64,000 nt of DNA from Prevotella sp. P5-92 (GTDB lineage Bacteria > Bacteroidota > Bacteroidia > Bacteroidales > Bacteroidaceae). A program made the position numbers and the translations under genes. The notes under the pieces are model-generated. The model saw only the letters and a list, made by a program, of their open reading frames with translations. It made no database searches and was not told the origin of the DNA. Below, one piece after another: positions 33,140-41,504 of this stretch. Positions within the stretch are counted from its first letter, which is position 1; the number at the start of each line of letters is the position of its first letter. Location of the stretch: the NCBI RefSeq assembly GCF_002251245.1, contig NZ_NPJG01000009.1, positions 1-64,000 of the forward strand, in the 5' to 3' direction.

Positions 33140-35134
33140 TTATTGTGCAATCATTTTCTTAGCTCCGTCGGCGGTCTTCACGATGACGATGCGGTTCTTC
33201 ATACCGCCATTAAGCGCCTTGCCGCTGAGACAGCGTCCCTGGAGGTCGTACATCTTCACACCCTGTGCCTTGTCACTGACGGCGATGTGGTCAATGCCTG
33301 TAGAGCTCTTTGTTGCAGTCACATTCTCATAAAGAGCAAGACACTTCTTCACCTCGTTCCAATTGCTGTCGTATGTTATCTCAAAGAGACTGAACGACGC
33401 GATGCTCAGTGTGCCGTCGGCATTACGTGTGATGCTGAGTGGAGAGGTAGAGCCGTTCATGTCGTATATCTTCCAGTATTTCGCACCCGGTTCCACCGTC
33501 TTGACATACTTGTCAGTTGCCATCTCTGCCTTGTCGGCATCTTCCTCTGAAGGAGTGAAGCGGATGCCGCCATAGTTTGCAGCATTTGCGTCCTCGGTGA
33601 TGAAGGTAGTGATAAACTGTCCGTAGTCGCCTGCAGGCTCGATGACGATTGGGAAGGTCTCTGGATAGTCGCCGTCAACATATTTTGTGACGGTGGCTGT
33701 TGCCTGGTATGCGCCGTCCCATGTCAGTTCCACAGGAGCTACTGTAGAGATGGTGATGTCTTGCATGCCTGCAACAGGTGTGTTTTCTACTCCATAAGCT
33801 CCCTTGAAGATAAAGAAGTTGGACAGAGTGAACGTGCCGTCGTCGTTACGCTTGAGGGTAAGAGGAGTCTGACCACCATTGGCATCCACCATCTTGTACC
33901 AAACAGTATTGTCATCGCTTGACTTCAGATAAGCGGCTCCATAAGGACCGGTGAGCGAAATCTCAGCCACGGTCGGGTCTTCGTCAGAGATAGTAAGTTT
34001 AAGACCGCCATTGTTTACATTACCCACATTGCATCCTACTATTGATGTAAGATAGTAAGCGTCGATGGCATCGTAATACGTTATCTCGAAGTCGGACTCT
34101 GCGGGGAACGGATCAGCGCCTTCTGTGAAGTCGAGCATGTCGGCTACTGTCATCTTAAACTTGCCGGCCCATGAGAACTCAGGAGCATCGGTCTGCTTCT
34201 TTGCGCTACCGTTCATCCACCACTGTACGGTTGCTGGTTCCTCGCCTGCCTTGGTGATGATCACGAGTGCAGAGCCAGAGGGCATTGCCTTCTCTGAAGA
34301 ATAGGTGAATGTAAACTTACCTGTGAGGTTGCCGTTTAAGTCTGCGAGATAGTATGCCTTAGCCTCGTCGATGAGCACATTGTCAAACGGTATGGCCAGG
34401 GTGTTGCCGTCGAAGGTGGCATCGAGAGTGAATGGGCTGATGCCTTCGATGGTCACGGTAGCCTTATAAGCCTCGGCGCTGCCATCCTGCACAAGGGTGA
34501 GCATGTAATTGTCAGGGAGGACAGAGCCTTCCATAGTGCCGTAGTCACCAGCTCCCGTCACCTTCCAGTCGCCGCTGATATCAGGGATGTTGATGGTCTC
34601 AGCCTCTATGAGTGTGAGCCTTACATTAGTATATTTCGCGAATATCTCGCATGTGCTTGCTTCATAGTTGCAGTTGCCTACGAGCGAGAAGTCATTGCAG
34701 GTCATAGCCTTTGTCTTAGGGTCATAAACAAAGACGAGCGACTCTATTTGTGTTTCACCGAAAGGATATGTACCATTGATGTCCGAATAGTACAGTCCAC
34801 CCATTGCGCCGTAGCTGTTACCACTGGGGTTCTTTACCTGGAATTTGCATGTCTCGGTGTTGATATTGCTCACCTTCATGGCCTCCGTAGCATTGTTCAC
34901 GGCGAAGCCTGTTATCTGTGCTTCAAAGATTTTGGCTGCATCTTTGGTGATCACCACTTCGCCGTCCTTGACGAAATGAGCCTCAGAAGCCTTGCCTGCA
35001 TCTGTCACTTCCACGTCGGCGGTGAACTTATACTTTCCGAAAAGGTCGGCCATTGATGCCACCTGTGCCTTCGCGCCGACAGTGCCTATCAGCATCAGGC
35101 ATAATACAATACTTAACGAGTAAATTTTCTTCAT
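33140..35134 (-). CDS. Secreted repeat protein with T9SS-like C-terminal tail
   Basis: A 664-residue secreted protein not recognised as a named family. It has a signal peptide (residues 1-23, ending AKAQ) and beta-rich units of about 130-150 residues. The two best units, about 320-450 and 470-600, share a pattern: W-(A/D)-G near the start, a middle GG(L/I)(K/R) strand, and an end of (W)YK followed by PL(T/S)(L/I)(K/T)RN-DGT(F/L). An earlier diverged unit lies around 185-300 (SGDWKVTGAGDYG). The last 40 residues (VKMYDLQGRCLSGKALNGGMKNRIVIVKTADGAKKMI) look like the sorting tail that Prevotella uses for type IX secretion. It lies between the TlpA-like and SusC genes on the same strand, so it may be a surface binding protein for the same ligand. 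Confidence 0.72.
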   Translation of the reverse strand: MKKIYSLSIVLCLMLIGTVGAKAQVASMADLFGKYKFTADVEVTDAGKASEAHFVKDGEVVITKDAAKIFEAQITGFAVNNATEAMKVSNINTETCKFQVKNPSGNSYGAMGGLYYSDINGTYPFGETQIESLVFVYDPKTKAMTCNDFSLVGNCNYEASTCEIFAKYTNVRLTLIEAETINIPDISGDWKVTGAGDYGTMEGSVLPDNYMLTLVQDGSAEAYKATVTIEGISPFTLDATFDGNTLAIPFDNVLIDEAKAYYLADLNGNLTGKFTFTYSSEKAMPSGSALVIITKAGEEPATVQWWMNGSAKKQTDAPEFSWAGKFKMTVADMLDFTEGADPFPAESDFEITYYDAIDAYYLTSIVGCNVGNVNNGGLKLTISDEDPTVAEISLTGPYGAAYLKSSDDNTVWYKMVDANGGQTPLTLKRNDDGTFTLSNFFIFKGAYGVENTPVAGMQDITISTVAPVELTWDGAYQATATVTKYVDGDYPETFPIVIEPAGDYGQFITTFITEDANAANYGGIRFTPSEEDADKAEMATDKYVKTVEPGAKYWKIYDMNGSTSPLSITRNADGTLSIASFSLFEITYDSNWNEVKKCLALYENVTATKSSTGIDHIAVSDKAQGVKMYDLQGRCLSGKALNGGMKNRIVIVKTADGAKKMIAQ

Positions 35135-35311
35135 GTTATTCTCTCCTATGATAATTGGTTTGATTATTATTCATGTTTCAATGCCATTGAGGCATGGGAT
35201 TTCGATGCCTTTGAGGCTGGCGGTCTTACACGAGGTAAGACCCAACAACGGCAGATATTGGCATTCCATAGATGCCGTCGGCGTTACCGATGCGTTGCGA
35301 TGGCAGACAAT

Positions 35312-36670
35312 TTATTTCAGCCCCTCAAGCAGTTCCTTCAGGGCGAGTCCCATACTTGGACGCGGTGCGTTGTACATATAGAGTTTCCCTTCCTTGTCGT
35401 AGATGAGGAAAAACGGGATGCCTTTCACGTTGAGAGCCTTGCCTAATGTGCCCTCACTGTCGTGCCATTGGTTGCCATGCACCTGCAGGTCGGCCATCTT
35501 CTTTTTCCAAGCCTCCACCTTCTGATCTATCGAAATGGAGAGGAATACCACGTCCTTGTTCTCCAGTTCCTTTTCTAACTTTTGCAGGTGAGGCACCTCG
35601 CGGCAACAGGGTACACACCACGATGCCCATAGGTCGATATACACATATTTGCCGCGCAACTGCGAGAAGTCCATCCTCTTGCCGTCCTTATCCTTCAGCA
35701 CCACATCTGTCGGGAACGGACTTCCCTTGATGGTGGAGCGGTTGGCGACGAACGTGCTGAGATACTTGCGGTCGAGATTATATTTTTCTGTGACGGCAGT
35801 TAACTCCGCTAAGCCACGGTCGTAGTTGTTCTGATAGTCAAACCGACTGAGGTATTTCTCCATCACGTTGGCTCCCACCTTATTAATAATATCTCTACAG
35901 CGATAGTTGCCGTAGAGCGAGTCGATGCTTGCCTCAAGCGAAGCCCCGCGAGGCAGGAAGTTGGCTATCAGCGTGGGAGTGATGGGGAAGAGGGCTGCCA
36001 TGGGCGAATCAATCACCTTGTATGGGCGCTCCATCACCTCGTGTGCCTTCAGAGGCAGAGAGTCAGGGCGCACGCCGAGAATATTTGGCAGCGATACAAA
36101 GGCATTATATGTGGCGGTATAGCCCCAGATATTGATATATTGCGTCACCACCTCATTGCAGTCGTAGATCGACTTGATTGAATCGGCAGCATGCTTATAT
36201 CCCTTTATCATACTGGCAATCATCTCCTTTGACGATGGGCGCTTCTCCCACAGCATCCTGTCGGCAGACGCCACATACATTCCCATCGCTGAGAGAGCCT
36301 CGTTGTCGGTATTGTCTTTAGCCATAGGAATAGTGCCGTCGAACGTCAGTCCGAGGTTAAGACTATTCCCGCTGCCATCGGCATAGAAAGGTACGATGGT
36401 CTGTAGGCGATTGCAAATATAAACCAGGTTATATAGTCCATCGGGTGAGGGTTCAACAGTAGCCGTGAACTTCTGTCCGTCACGAGACATCTCCACAGCC
36501 TTCACATCGCCGCCTACAGTCATCGGCTGTACATAAAGCTGTGCGTCATCCACTCCTTCGCCTTGACGATCGAAGGATACAACTACATTCTTTGCCTGAG
36601 CCAAAGCAGCGTCAGCAAAGCCAAATGCCATTATCAGGCTTATCAATAATCTTACAGAACTCTTTACCAT
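35312..36670 (-). CDS. TlpA-like thioredoxin-fold protein
   Basis: A 452-residue periplasmic or surface protein: signal peptide (about 1-24, ending AALAQ), an N-terminal beta domain and helical linker (about 30-300), then a C-terminal TlpA/ResA-type thioredoxin domain. The redox motif is WASWCVPCCREVP (about residue 350), an unusual CxxCC arrangement with an extra cysteine directly after the pair, and the cis-Pro loop is GIPFFLIYD. It should reduce or exchange disulfides outside the cytoplasm. It is the first gene of the SusCD-type operon, with a good promoter; such proteins often accompany SusCD loci that handle peptides or metal-binding ligands, but this is only association. Downstream is a 177-base gap with a perfect 8-bp hairpin (35222-35242). 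Confidence 0.85.
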   Translation of the reverse strand: MVKSSVRLLISLIMAFGFADAALAQAKNVVVSFDRQGEGVDDAQLYVQPMTVGGDVKAVEMSRDGQKFTATVEPSPDGLYNLVYICNRLQTIVPFYADGSGNSLNLGLTFDGTIPMAKDNTDNEALSAMGMYVASADRMLWEKRPSSKEMIASMIKGYKHAADSIKSIYDCNEVVTQYINIWGYTATYNAFVSLPNILGVRPDSLPLKAHEVMERPYKVIDSPMAALFPITPTLIANFLPRGASLEASIDSLYGNYRCRDIINKVGANVMEKYLSRFDYQNNYDRGLAELTAVTEKYNLDRKYLSTFVANRSTIKGSPFPTDVVLKDKDGKRMDFSQLRGKYVYIDLWASWCVPCCREVPHLQKLEKELENKDVVFLSISIDQKVEAWKKKMADLQVHGNQWHDSEGTLGKALNVKGIPFFLIYDKEGKLYMYNAPRPSMGLALKELLEGLK

Positions 36671-36689
36671 ACATGTTGTCTTTCGACTG

Positions 36690-36721
36690 CAAATATAGGA
36701 TATTTCTTTTATTCCTCCAAA
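36690..36721 (-). promoter_or_regulatory. Promoter of the TlpA-SusCD operon
   Basis: TTTG (36721-36718) and TATATTTG (36697-36690) on the minus strand are 26 bases apart centre to centre. Leader of about 15-20 bases. Confidence 0.7.
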
Positions 36722-36799
36722 TTTTTTCTCTTATATTATCAATAATACAGCCATAAATCTTTATTTTATTAAAAAAATGACAGAAAAACCACAAAAAGA

Positions 36800-36831
36800 T
36801 TTGGTCATTTCGCAACAAATGCTTACCTTTG
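36800..36831 (+). promoter_or_regulatory. Promoter of the fucose isomerase-like gene
   Basis: TTTG (36800-36803) and TACCTTTG (36824-36831), 26 bases apart centre to centre, a full match to the consensus. It is divergent from the TlpA promoter about 80 bases away. Confidence 0.8.
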
Positions 36832-36890
36832 CTGCACAAAACTGATATAGTGACCAAATTATAATATTAATATAAACAAATAACTTTATT

Positions 36891-38369
36891 ATGCAAAGTA
36901 CTAACATTCCACAAGTGAAGCTCGGCCTCATCGCCGTTAGCCGTGACTGTTTCCCAATCGCTCTGTCAACACAGCGTCGCGAGAATATCGTGAAGGCTTA
37001 CAAGGGTGAGCTTTTTAACTGCCAGACTACAGTAGAAAACGAGAAAGACATGCTCAAGGCTGTAGCTGAAGTGAAAGAGGCTGGCTGCAACGCTCTCGTT
37101 GTATTCCTTGGCAACTTCGGTCCTGAGACTCCAGAAACCCTTATCGCAAAGAACTTCGATGGTCCTTGCATGTTTGTTGCAGCTGCAGAAGGCGACGGCG
37201 ACATGATCAATGGCCGTGGCGACGCTTATTGCGGTATGCTCAACTGCTCTTACAACCTCGGCATGCGCCACCTTAAGGGTTATATCCCTGAGTATCCTGT
37301 AGGTACAGCAGAGGAAGTGGCTCAGATGATGGCTGAGTTCGTGCCAGTAGCACGCGTCATCCTTGGTCTGAAGGGGCTGAAGATCATTACCTTCGGTCCA
37401 CGTCCACAGGACTTCTTCGCCTGCAACGCTCCTATCAAGGGCTTGTATGAACTCGGTGTAGAGGTAGAGGAGAACTCTGAGCTCGACCTGCTCGTAGCTT
37501 ACAAGAAGCACGAGAACGACCCACGCATCGATGCTGTTTGCGAGGATATGGCAAAGGAAATGGGCGAAGGCTGCTACTATCCTTCTCTCAGCCGCCGCAT
37601 GGCACAGTTCGAACTTACACTGCTCGACTGGGCAGAGGAGCACAAGGGCTCTCGCCAGTATGTGGCATTCGCCGACAAGTGCTGGCCTGCATTCCCAAGT
37701 CAGTTCGGCTTCGAGCCTTGCTACGTCAACAGCCGTCTCGTAAGCCGCGGCATCCCAGTAGCTTGCGAGGTTGACATCTATGGCGCCCTTTCTGAGTATA
37801 TCGGTATGTGCGCAAGCGACGACACCGTCACTCTGCTCGACATCAACAACTCTGTACCAAAGTACATCTACGACGAGGATATCATCGGCAAGTACGGCTA
37901 TAAGCTCACCGACACCTTCATGGGCTTCCACTGCGGTAACACTCCACAGTGCAAGATGTGCTCTAACCGTAAGATCAAGTATCAGCTTATCCAGAACCGT
38001 CTGCTGGAGAACGGCGGCGAACCAGACTTCACACGCGGTACTCTCGAAGGTGATATCGCTGCCAGCGACATCACATTCTATCGTTTGCAGTGCGACTCTC
38101 AAGGCAACCTCCGCTCTTACATCGCTGAGGGTGAGGTCCTCGACGTTCCTACACGCTCGTTCGGCGGTATCGGTATCTTCGCTATCCCAGAAATGGGCCG
38201 CTTCTATCGCCACGTGCTCATCCAGAAGGGTTATCCTCACCACGGAGCTGTTGCCTTCTCTCACATTGGCAAGACTCTCTTCGAGGTGTTCAAGTATCTC
38301 GGCATTCAGGACATCGCTTACAACCAGCCAAAGTCACTGCCATACCCAACAGAGAATCCTTGGGCATAA
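36891..38369 (+). CDS. L-fucose/L-arabinose isomerase-family protein
   Basis: A 492-residue cytoplasmic protein of the fucose isomerase-like fold. The N-terminal domain starts with KLGLIAVSRDCFPIALSTQRR and includes ALVVFLGNFGPETPE; the catalytic region has CEVDIYGALSEYIG, VTLLDINN and FMGFHCGNTP, supplying Glu, Asp and His where the family has its metal ligands. The C-terminal domain ends in FRHVLIQKGYPHHGAVAFSHIG-like sequence. It probably interconverts an aldose and a ketose, but the substrate cannot be read off and it could be a divergent, non-sugar member. Monocistronic, with a strong promoter and a strong terminator. Its high frequency of preferred codons suggests good expression. No sugar kinase or aldolase gene is adjacent. 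Confidence 0.85.
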   Translation: MQSTNIPQVKLGLIAVSRDCFPIALSTQRRENIVKAYKGELFNCQTTVENEKDMLKAVAEVKEAGCNALVVFLGNFGPETPETLIAKNFDGPCMFVAAAEGDGDMINGRGDAYCGMLNCSYNLGMRHLKGYIPEYPVGTAEEVAQMMAEFVPVARVILGLKGLKIITFGPRPQDFFACNAPIKGLYELGVEVEENSELDLLVAYKKHENDPRIDAVCEDMAKEMGEGCYYPSLSRRMAQFELTLLDWAEEHKGSRQYVAFADKCWPAFPSQFGFEPCYVNSRLVSRGIPVACEVDIYGALSEYIGMCASDDTVTLLDINNSVPKYIYDEDIIGKYGYKLTDTFMGFHCGNTPQCKMCSNRKIKYQLIQNRLLENGGEPDFTRGTLEGDIAASDITFYRLQCDSQGNLRSYIAEGEVLDVPTRSFGGIGIFAIPEMGRFYRHVLIQKGYPHHGAVAFSHIGKTLFEVFKYLGIQDIAYNQPKSLPYPTENPWA

Positions 38370-38391
38370 TAATCCCGTCAATACAATACGC

Positions 38392-38428
38392 ACGAGAGGT
38401 AGGTCAAATGACCTACCTCTCGTTTTTA
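38392..38428 (+). terminator. Rho-independent terminator of the isomerase gene
   Basis: Perfect 15-bp arms ACGAGAGGTAGGTCA (38392-38406) and TGACCTACCTCTCGT (38409-38423), followed by TTTTAG. It lies 22 bases after the isomerase stop. Confidence 0.95.
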
Positions 38429-38480
38429 GTACCAAGACACATTGGTGACGAAATAATAATATCCTTACCTTTCAGTAATG

Positions 38481-38552
38481 GAAGTTAAAGAAGTTAAAGA
38501 AGTTAAGGAAGTTAAAGAAGTTAAAGAAGTTAAGGAGGTTAAAGAAGTTAAA
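38481..38552. repeat. Eight tandem copies of the 9-bp repeat (array E)
   Basis: Eight uninterrupted units of GAAGTTAAA or GAAGTTAAG (one reads GAGGTTAAA) end 10 bases before the start codon of the small gene at 38563. In its mRNA this region would be a purine-rich leader. Here the repeat is in the sense orientation, unlike array D. Confidence 0.95.
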
Positions 38553-38562
38553 GAATATCTAT

Positions 38563-38817
38563 ATGAAAAACGCTTTACGATGGCAACAGAACTACGACCT
38601 TCTCAAAGCCTACATAGCCGAGCATCATCAACTGCCCGACAAGAAGAAGGTTGAAAACCGGGGACTGCTCAACTGGTGGAAATACAACAAGAAACTCATT
38701 AAACAGGGCCGTCTGCCACATGAACAGCTGCTGATGCTTCTGCAACTTAACGAGATGCGCACCAAGAGCAACGGCAGCTTGGTAGATATAGCCTCCTCTG
38801 AACCATCACTCACTTGA
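38563..38817 (+). CDS. Small helicase-associated (HA) domain-like protein
   Basis: An 84-residue protein that looks like one free-standing helicase-associated domain: WQQNYDLLKAYIAEHHQLPDKKK, then GLLNWWKYNKKLIKQGRLPHEQLLMLLQLNEM, i.e. the W-x-Y-x2-L-x2-Y-x3-H-x-LP opening and the L-x-x-W-x5 ... G-x-L ... L pattern of that three-helix fold. In most proteins such domains are repeated behind a helicase; here it stands alone, after a 9-bp repeat array. An in-frame TAA at 38476 excludes a longer protein. Its stop overlaps the end of the convergent phytase-like gene by 8 bases. It may bind nucleic acid. Function unknown. Confidence 0.7.
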   Translation: MKNALRWQQNYDLLKAYIAEHHQLPDKKKVENRGLLNWWKYNKKLIKQGRLPHEQLLMLLQLNEMRTKSNGSLVDIASSEPSLT

Positions 38818-39835
38818 TGATCACCGTGCGCAGATAGTCGTGCAAGACATTGGCTTTCTGGTCTTGTGAGTCGCATATCATCACAAGCACCTGCGAACCG
38901 TCGTTGAGCTTCGGACCGAGACACATACCCTCATAGTTGGCAAAGTCGTTCTTCACTCCCTTGATGACGGTCTTAAACTGAGTCAACAACTTCTTGTGCA
39001 AAGCCACCGAATAGCCTTCCTCAGAAGGATCGACCACATACAGCTTACAGTTTACAAACGACCCTAACTTCATCTTCGGTACATAGAGTTCGCGTTCAAG
39101 CACTATGACTCGGCCGTCGTCAAGGGCACATACGTCTGCCACCCCCATGGCATATCCATTTGCCGTTTTCGACTTCAGTACAGGATAGTCCATCAGATAA
39201 GGGTACTCAGCTACAAACTTCAGGTTCTCGTCAAAACAGAGAAGGCGTAGGTTGTTCTGCTTCTTGTTCTTCTGGGTGCATGCCTCTCCGTCCATAGGCA
39301 ACACGCTCTCACTGACAGTCCAAAACCTGCGTGTGACAGGATTGTAAGAGAGAGACTCGAAGCCGAGGTTTGGTCTCGACTGCCGGAAACTGTCGGGCAC
39401 GGCGAGCTCACGTCCTGTACGATGACCATTGTCGAGACGGTATTCAAGAATTCTGTTACCAGTCTCGCCACTGATAAATATGGTGGAGTCTTGTGCCACA
39501 AAGGCTATGCCCTCGTTGTCGCGGCAGGCATAGTCCTCGCCACGAAACTCGTTGGAATAGGCATGTGAGATCTGTCCGGTGTCGGGGTCGATATTTATGT
39601 GGAAGATAAAGAATCCGTCGCGCTTCGACTTGTCGCTAACGACGGCATAGAGGCTGCCTCCAAGCCATGTTATTCCGCTGTAGTTTCCAGGTGGCACTGT
39701 CTCGGGGAAATACACCTGTTCGTTGACCTTTGCCGTAAGGTCGCGTTTCATCGTTGCAGTCTGCAGAACATCGCCCTGTGCCATAGCCATATTGACCGAT
39801 AGTGCCAATAGGGCTGAAAGTATCATCTTCTTCAT
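38810..39835 (-). CDS. Phytase-like (esterase-like) secreted protein
   Basis: A 341-residue secreted beta-propeller protein of the esterase-like activity of phytase family. The signal peptide (MKKMILSALLALSVNMAMAQ) is followed by GNYSGITWLGGSLYAVVSDKS, then RDNEGIAFVAQDSTIFISGETGNRILEYRL and NLGFESLSYNPVTRRFWTVSE, the hallmark Glu-containing loops of this family, and a late YEGMCLGPKL loop. Its reaction is uncertain; some relatives hydrolyse phosphate esters. I start it at the Met of the signal peptide rather than four codons upstream. A separate promoter precedes it. Its stop overlaps the small HA-like gene on the other strand. Confidence 0.83.
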   Translation of the reverse strand: MKKMILSALLALSVNMAMAQGDVLQTATMKRDLTAKVNEQVYFPETVPPGNYSGITWLGGSLYAVVSDKSKRDGFFIFHINIDPDTGQISHAYSNEFRGEDYACRDNEGIAFVAQDSTIFISGETGNRILEYRLDNGHRTGRELAVPDSFRQSRPNLGFESLSYNPVTRRFWTVSESVLPMDGEACTQKNKKQNNLRLLCFDENLKFVAEYPYLMDYPVLKSKTANGYAMGVADVCALDDGRVIVLERELYVPKMKLGSFVNCKLYVVDPSEEGYSVALHKKLLTQFKTVIKGVKNDFANYEGMCLGPKLNDGSQVLVMICDSQDQKANVLHDYLRTVIIK

Positions 39836-39860
39836 ATTATCGCTCATTTTTTATTGTCTG

Positions 39861-39891
39861 CAAAAGTACAACATTATTTTTGTCCAACCAA
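39861..39891 (-). promoter_or_regulatory. Promoter of the phytase-like gene
   Basis: TTG (39891-39889) and TACTTTTG (39868-39861) on the minus strand, 25-26 bases apart centre to centre. Confidence 0.7.
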
Positions 39892-39989
39892 GAATTCTAA
39901 TATTTTTTAGAATAGTTTCAGAAAAAGGTGATATACTCTACTTTAGCAAGCAAGGGCTGTTAACTCATGAAGATGAACAAAGCGGCCTC

Positions 39990-41306
39990 TTATTCGAGAT
40001 TGGACATCATCCACTTGAAACATTTGTCCTGACTGTTAGGGAAACGCCAATGGCCGCTGCTTGGGGTGATGTCAAACTGCTTGGGAGCGGCGATCTCATT
40101 CCATACAGACCAGATAGACGTAGGCGAACAGGTGTCATCGCTGTACCCCCAACTCATAAAGGTGGGGACACGCAGCGTGCGCGCGAAATTGACCACATCA
40201 AAATAAGGGAGAGTTTCCAACGCCTGCTCTACTGGAATATCGACGACTCCGTCAGCATAAGTACCCGAGAAAAACTTCGGCCAACCGCCCGCCCTGTCAT
40301 GAAGAAAACCAGTGAGGTCGCTCAGTGCCGGATAGAACGGGGCGCAAATGGTGACCTTCTCGTTGAGAGCGGCCGTGATGACTGACAGAGCGCCGCCTTG
40401 CGAACCTCCTGTGACGATGACGTTCTTGCCGTCCCAGTCGGGTAGCGAACAGAGGAAGTCAACGGCGCGGGCACATCCTACATACACATCTTTATAATAG
40501 TAAGTGTCCTTGGAAGCCATTCCACGACGCATATATCCCGCGCATTTCCCTGCACGCATACTATTGTACTCATCGTCAGGCAGACGCTGGTCGTTGTCGT
40601 GGATCTCGACCTTCAGATATGTCATGCCTGCCTTTGGGAAATAGTCGGAAGGATAGATCTTCTGACTTCCCGCTCCTGGCGGAACAAGCACCACGGGATG
40701 CTGTTTGCCGTCTAACGGACGGGAGAGATAGCCATAGATCCACTTCTCTTTGCCTACATGCAGTCTGACGAGCTTGGTCTCTATCTTGTCGTCAGTGGCG
40801 TCAGGCACGTCAAAATACTCAGGAGAGAGCTCCACCTTACGGGCTTCGCGCAGCGCACGCTGCCAAAACTTGCTGAAGTCTTTCGGCATGACTGTAAACG
40901 AACGGATGGATTCTGGCGAATACGCCACTTTCACGAGGTCGCGCTGTAGCTTCCCTCCTGCCATAAACTCATACTGACAAGCGAGGAATCCTGGCTCAGC
41001 CATCGTGCCCATACGTATTACCGCCTCGCCTCCAACAAAGACGGTGGAGTCAGCGTTGGCCGGCAGAAGCATCTCCGGTCCAACCTTATACTTCACGGTG
41101 ACACCATTGAGCGGCACTCCTCCCTCGCGAGCATAAATACGTAAGGTGGCAGGCTGCCCTTCTGTGTAATGACTGTCGCTATGGTCAGGCACTGCCACTA
41201 CCTCAACGAATGTCTTCCTGGGAGAACCAAACTCCTGACGAAACTGCTGGGCGTTGGTCACCACGCAGCAAACAAGAAATATAAAAGAAACGAGAACTCT
41301 TCTCAT
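39990..41306 (-). CDS. Acetyl xylan esterase-like (Axe1/CE7) hydrolase
   Basis: A 438-residue secreted hydrolase. Signal peptide (about 1-20, ending VTNAQ), an N-terminal Ig-like beta domain (about 25-130), then an alpha/beta-hydrolase domain of the acetyl xylan esterase (AXE1) type. The nucleophile elbow is VTGGSQGGALS; the acid is in SWGYSDDTCSPTS, and the His in TPSSGHWRFP. A conserved Arg-Gly area reads GYMRRGMASKDTYYYKDVYVGCARAVDFL. It should remove acetyl groups from plant polysaccharides, which fits the pectin-type locus next door, although it has its own promoter and is separated by the terminator of that locus. The exact substrate (xylan, pectin or oligosaccharides) is open. Confidence 0.87.
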   Translation of the reverse strand: MRRVLVSFIFLVCCVVTNAQQFRQEFGSPRKTFVEVVAVPDHSDSHYTEGQPATLRIYAREGGVPLNGVTVKYKVGPEMLLPANADSTVFVGGEAVIRMGTMAEPGFLACQYEFMAGGKLQRDLVKVAYSPESIRSFTVMPKDFSKFWQRALREARKVELSPEYFDVPDATDDKIETKLVRLHVGKEKWIYGYLSRPLDGKQHPVVLVPPGAGSQKIYPSDYFPKAGMTYLKVEIHDNDQRLPDDEYNSMRAGKCAGYMRRGMASKDTYYYKDVYVGCARAVDFLCSLPDWDGKNVIVTGGSQGGALSVITAALNEKVTICAPFYPALSDLTGFLHDRAGGWPKFFSGTYADGVVDIPVEQALETLPYFDVVNFARTLRVPTFMSWGYSDDTCSPTSIWSVWNEIAAPKQFDITPSSGHWRFPNSQDKCFKWMMSNLE

Positions 41307-41334
41307 AAATGATGATTTTATATATTATCCGATG

Positions 41335-41366
41335 CGAAGTTACTAAAAGTTTTGCACTTCAACAAA
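41335..41366 (-). promoter_or_regulatory. Promoter of the esterase gene
   Basis: A TTTG (41366-41363) and a near-consensus TAACTTCG (41342-41335) on the minus strand, 26 bases apart centre to centre, one mismatch in the -7 box. Confidence 0.5.
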
Positions 41367-41431
41367 CTTTTCAATGACAATTATAGAAAAAGAAACGTAA
41401 ACCTTTACGTAAACAAATAGCCTTGCTCACT

Positions 41432-41471
41432 AAAAAAATAGCGAGCAACATCTCACGATGCCACCCGCTAT
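41432..41471 (-). terminator. Terminator of the pectin-type SusCD operon
   Basis: On the minus strand a 15-bp stem (41471-41457 with 41452-41438) closed by a GTGA tetraloop; the four non-Watson-Crick positions can all pair as G-U. A run of six to seven T follows. It is 33 bases after the stop of the last gene. Confidence 0.85.
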
Positions 41472-41504
41472 CGGTTTTTATACTATCGAAAGACAAACTA
41501 TGTC

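Noticed and set aside
35222-35242. Rho-independent terminator between the TlpA-like gene and the repeat protein
   Set aside because: The 8-bp stem is perfect but no T tract follows on the minus strand, so I did not annotate it as a terminator.
36966-38264. A 432-codon open frame on the minus strand
   Set aside because: It is opposite the fucose isomerase-like gene, which has a promoter, terminator and family motifs. The shadow has none.
38481-38552. Possible CRISPR array
   Set aside because: The unit is 9 bp and repeated head to tail without spacers, and no cas gene is present.
38478-38562. An open frame of Glu-Val-Lys repeats across array E
   Set aside because: It is in a different phase from the HA-like gene and only reflects the 9-bp repeat; no protein support.
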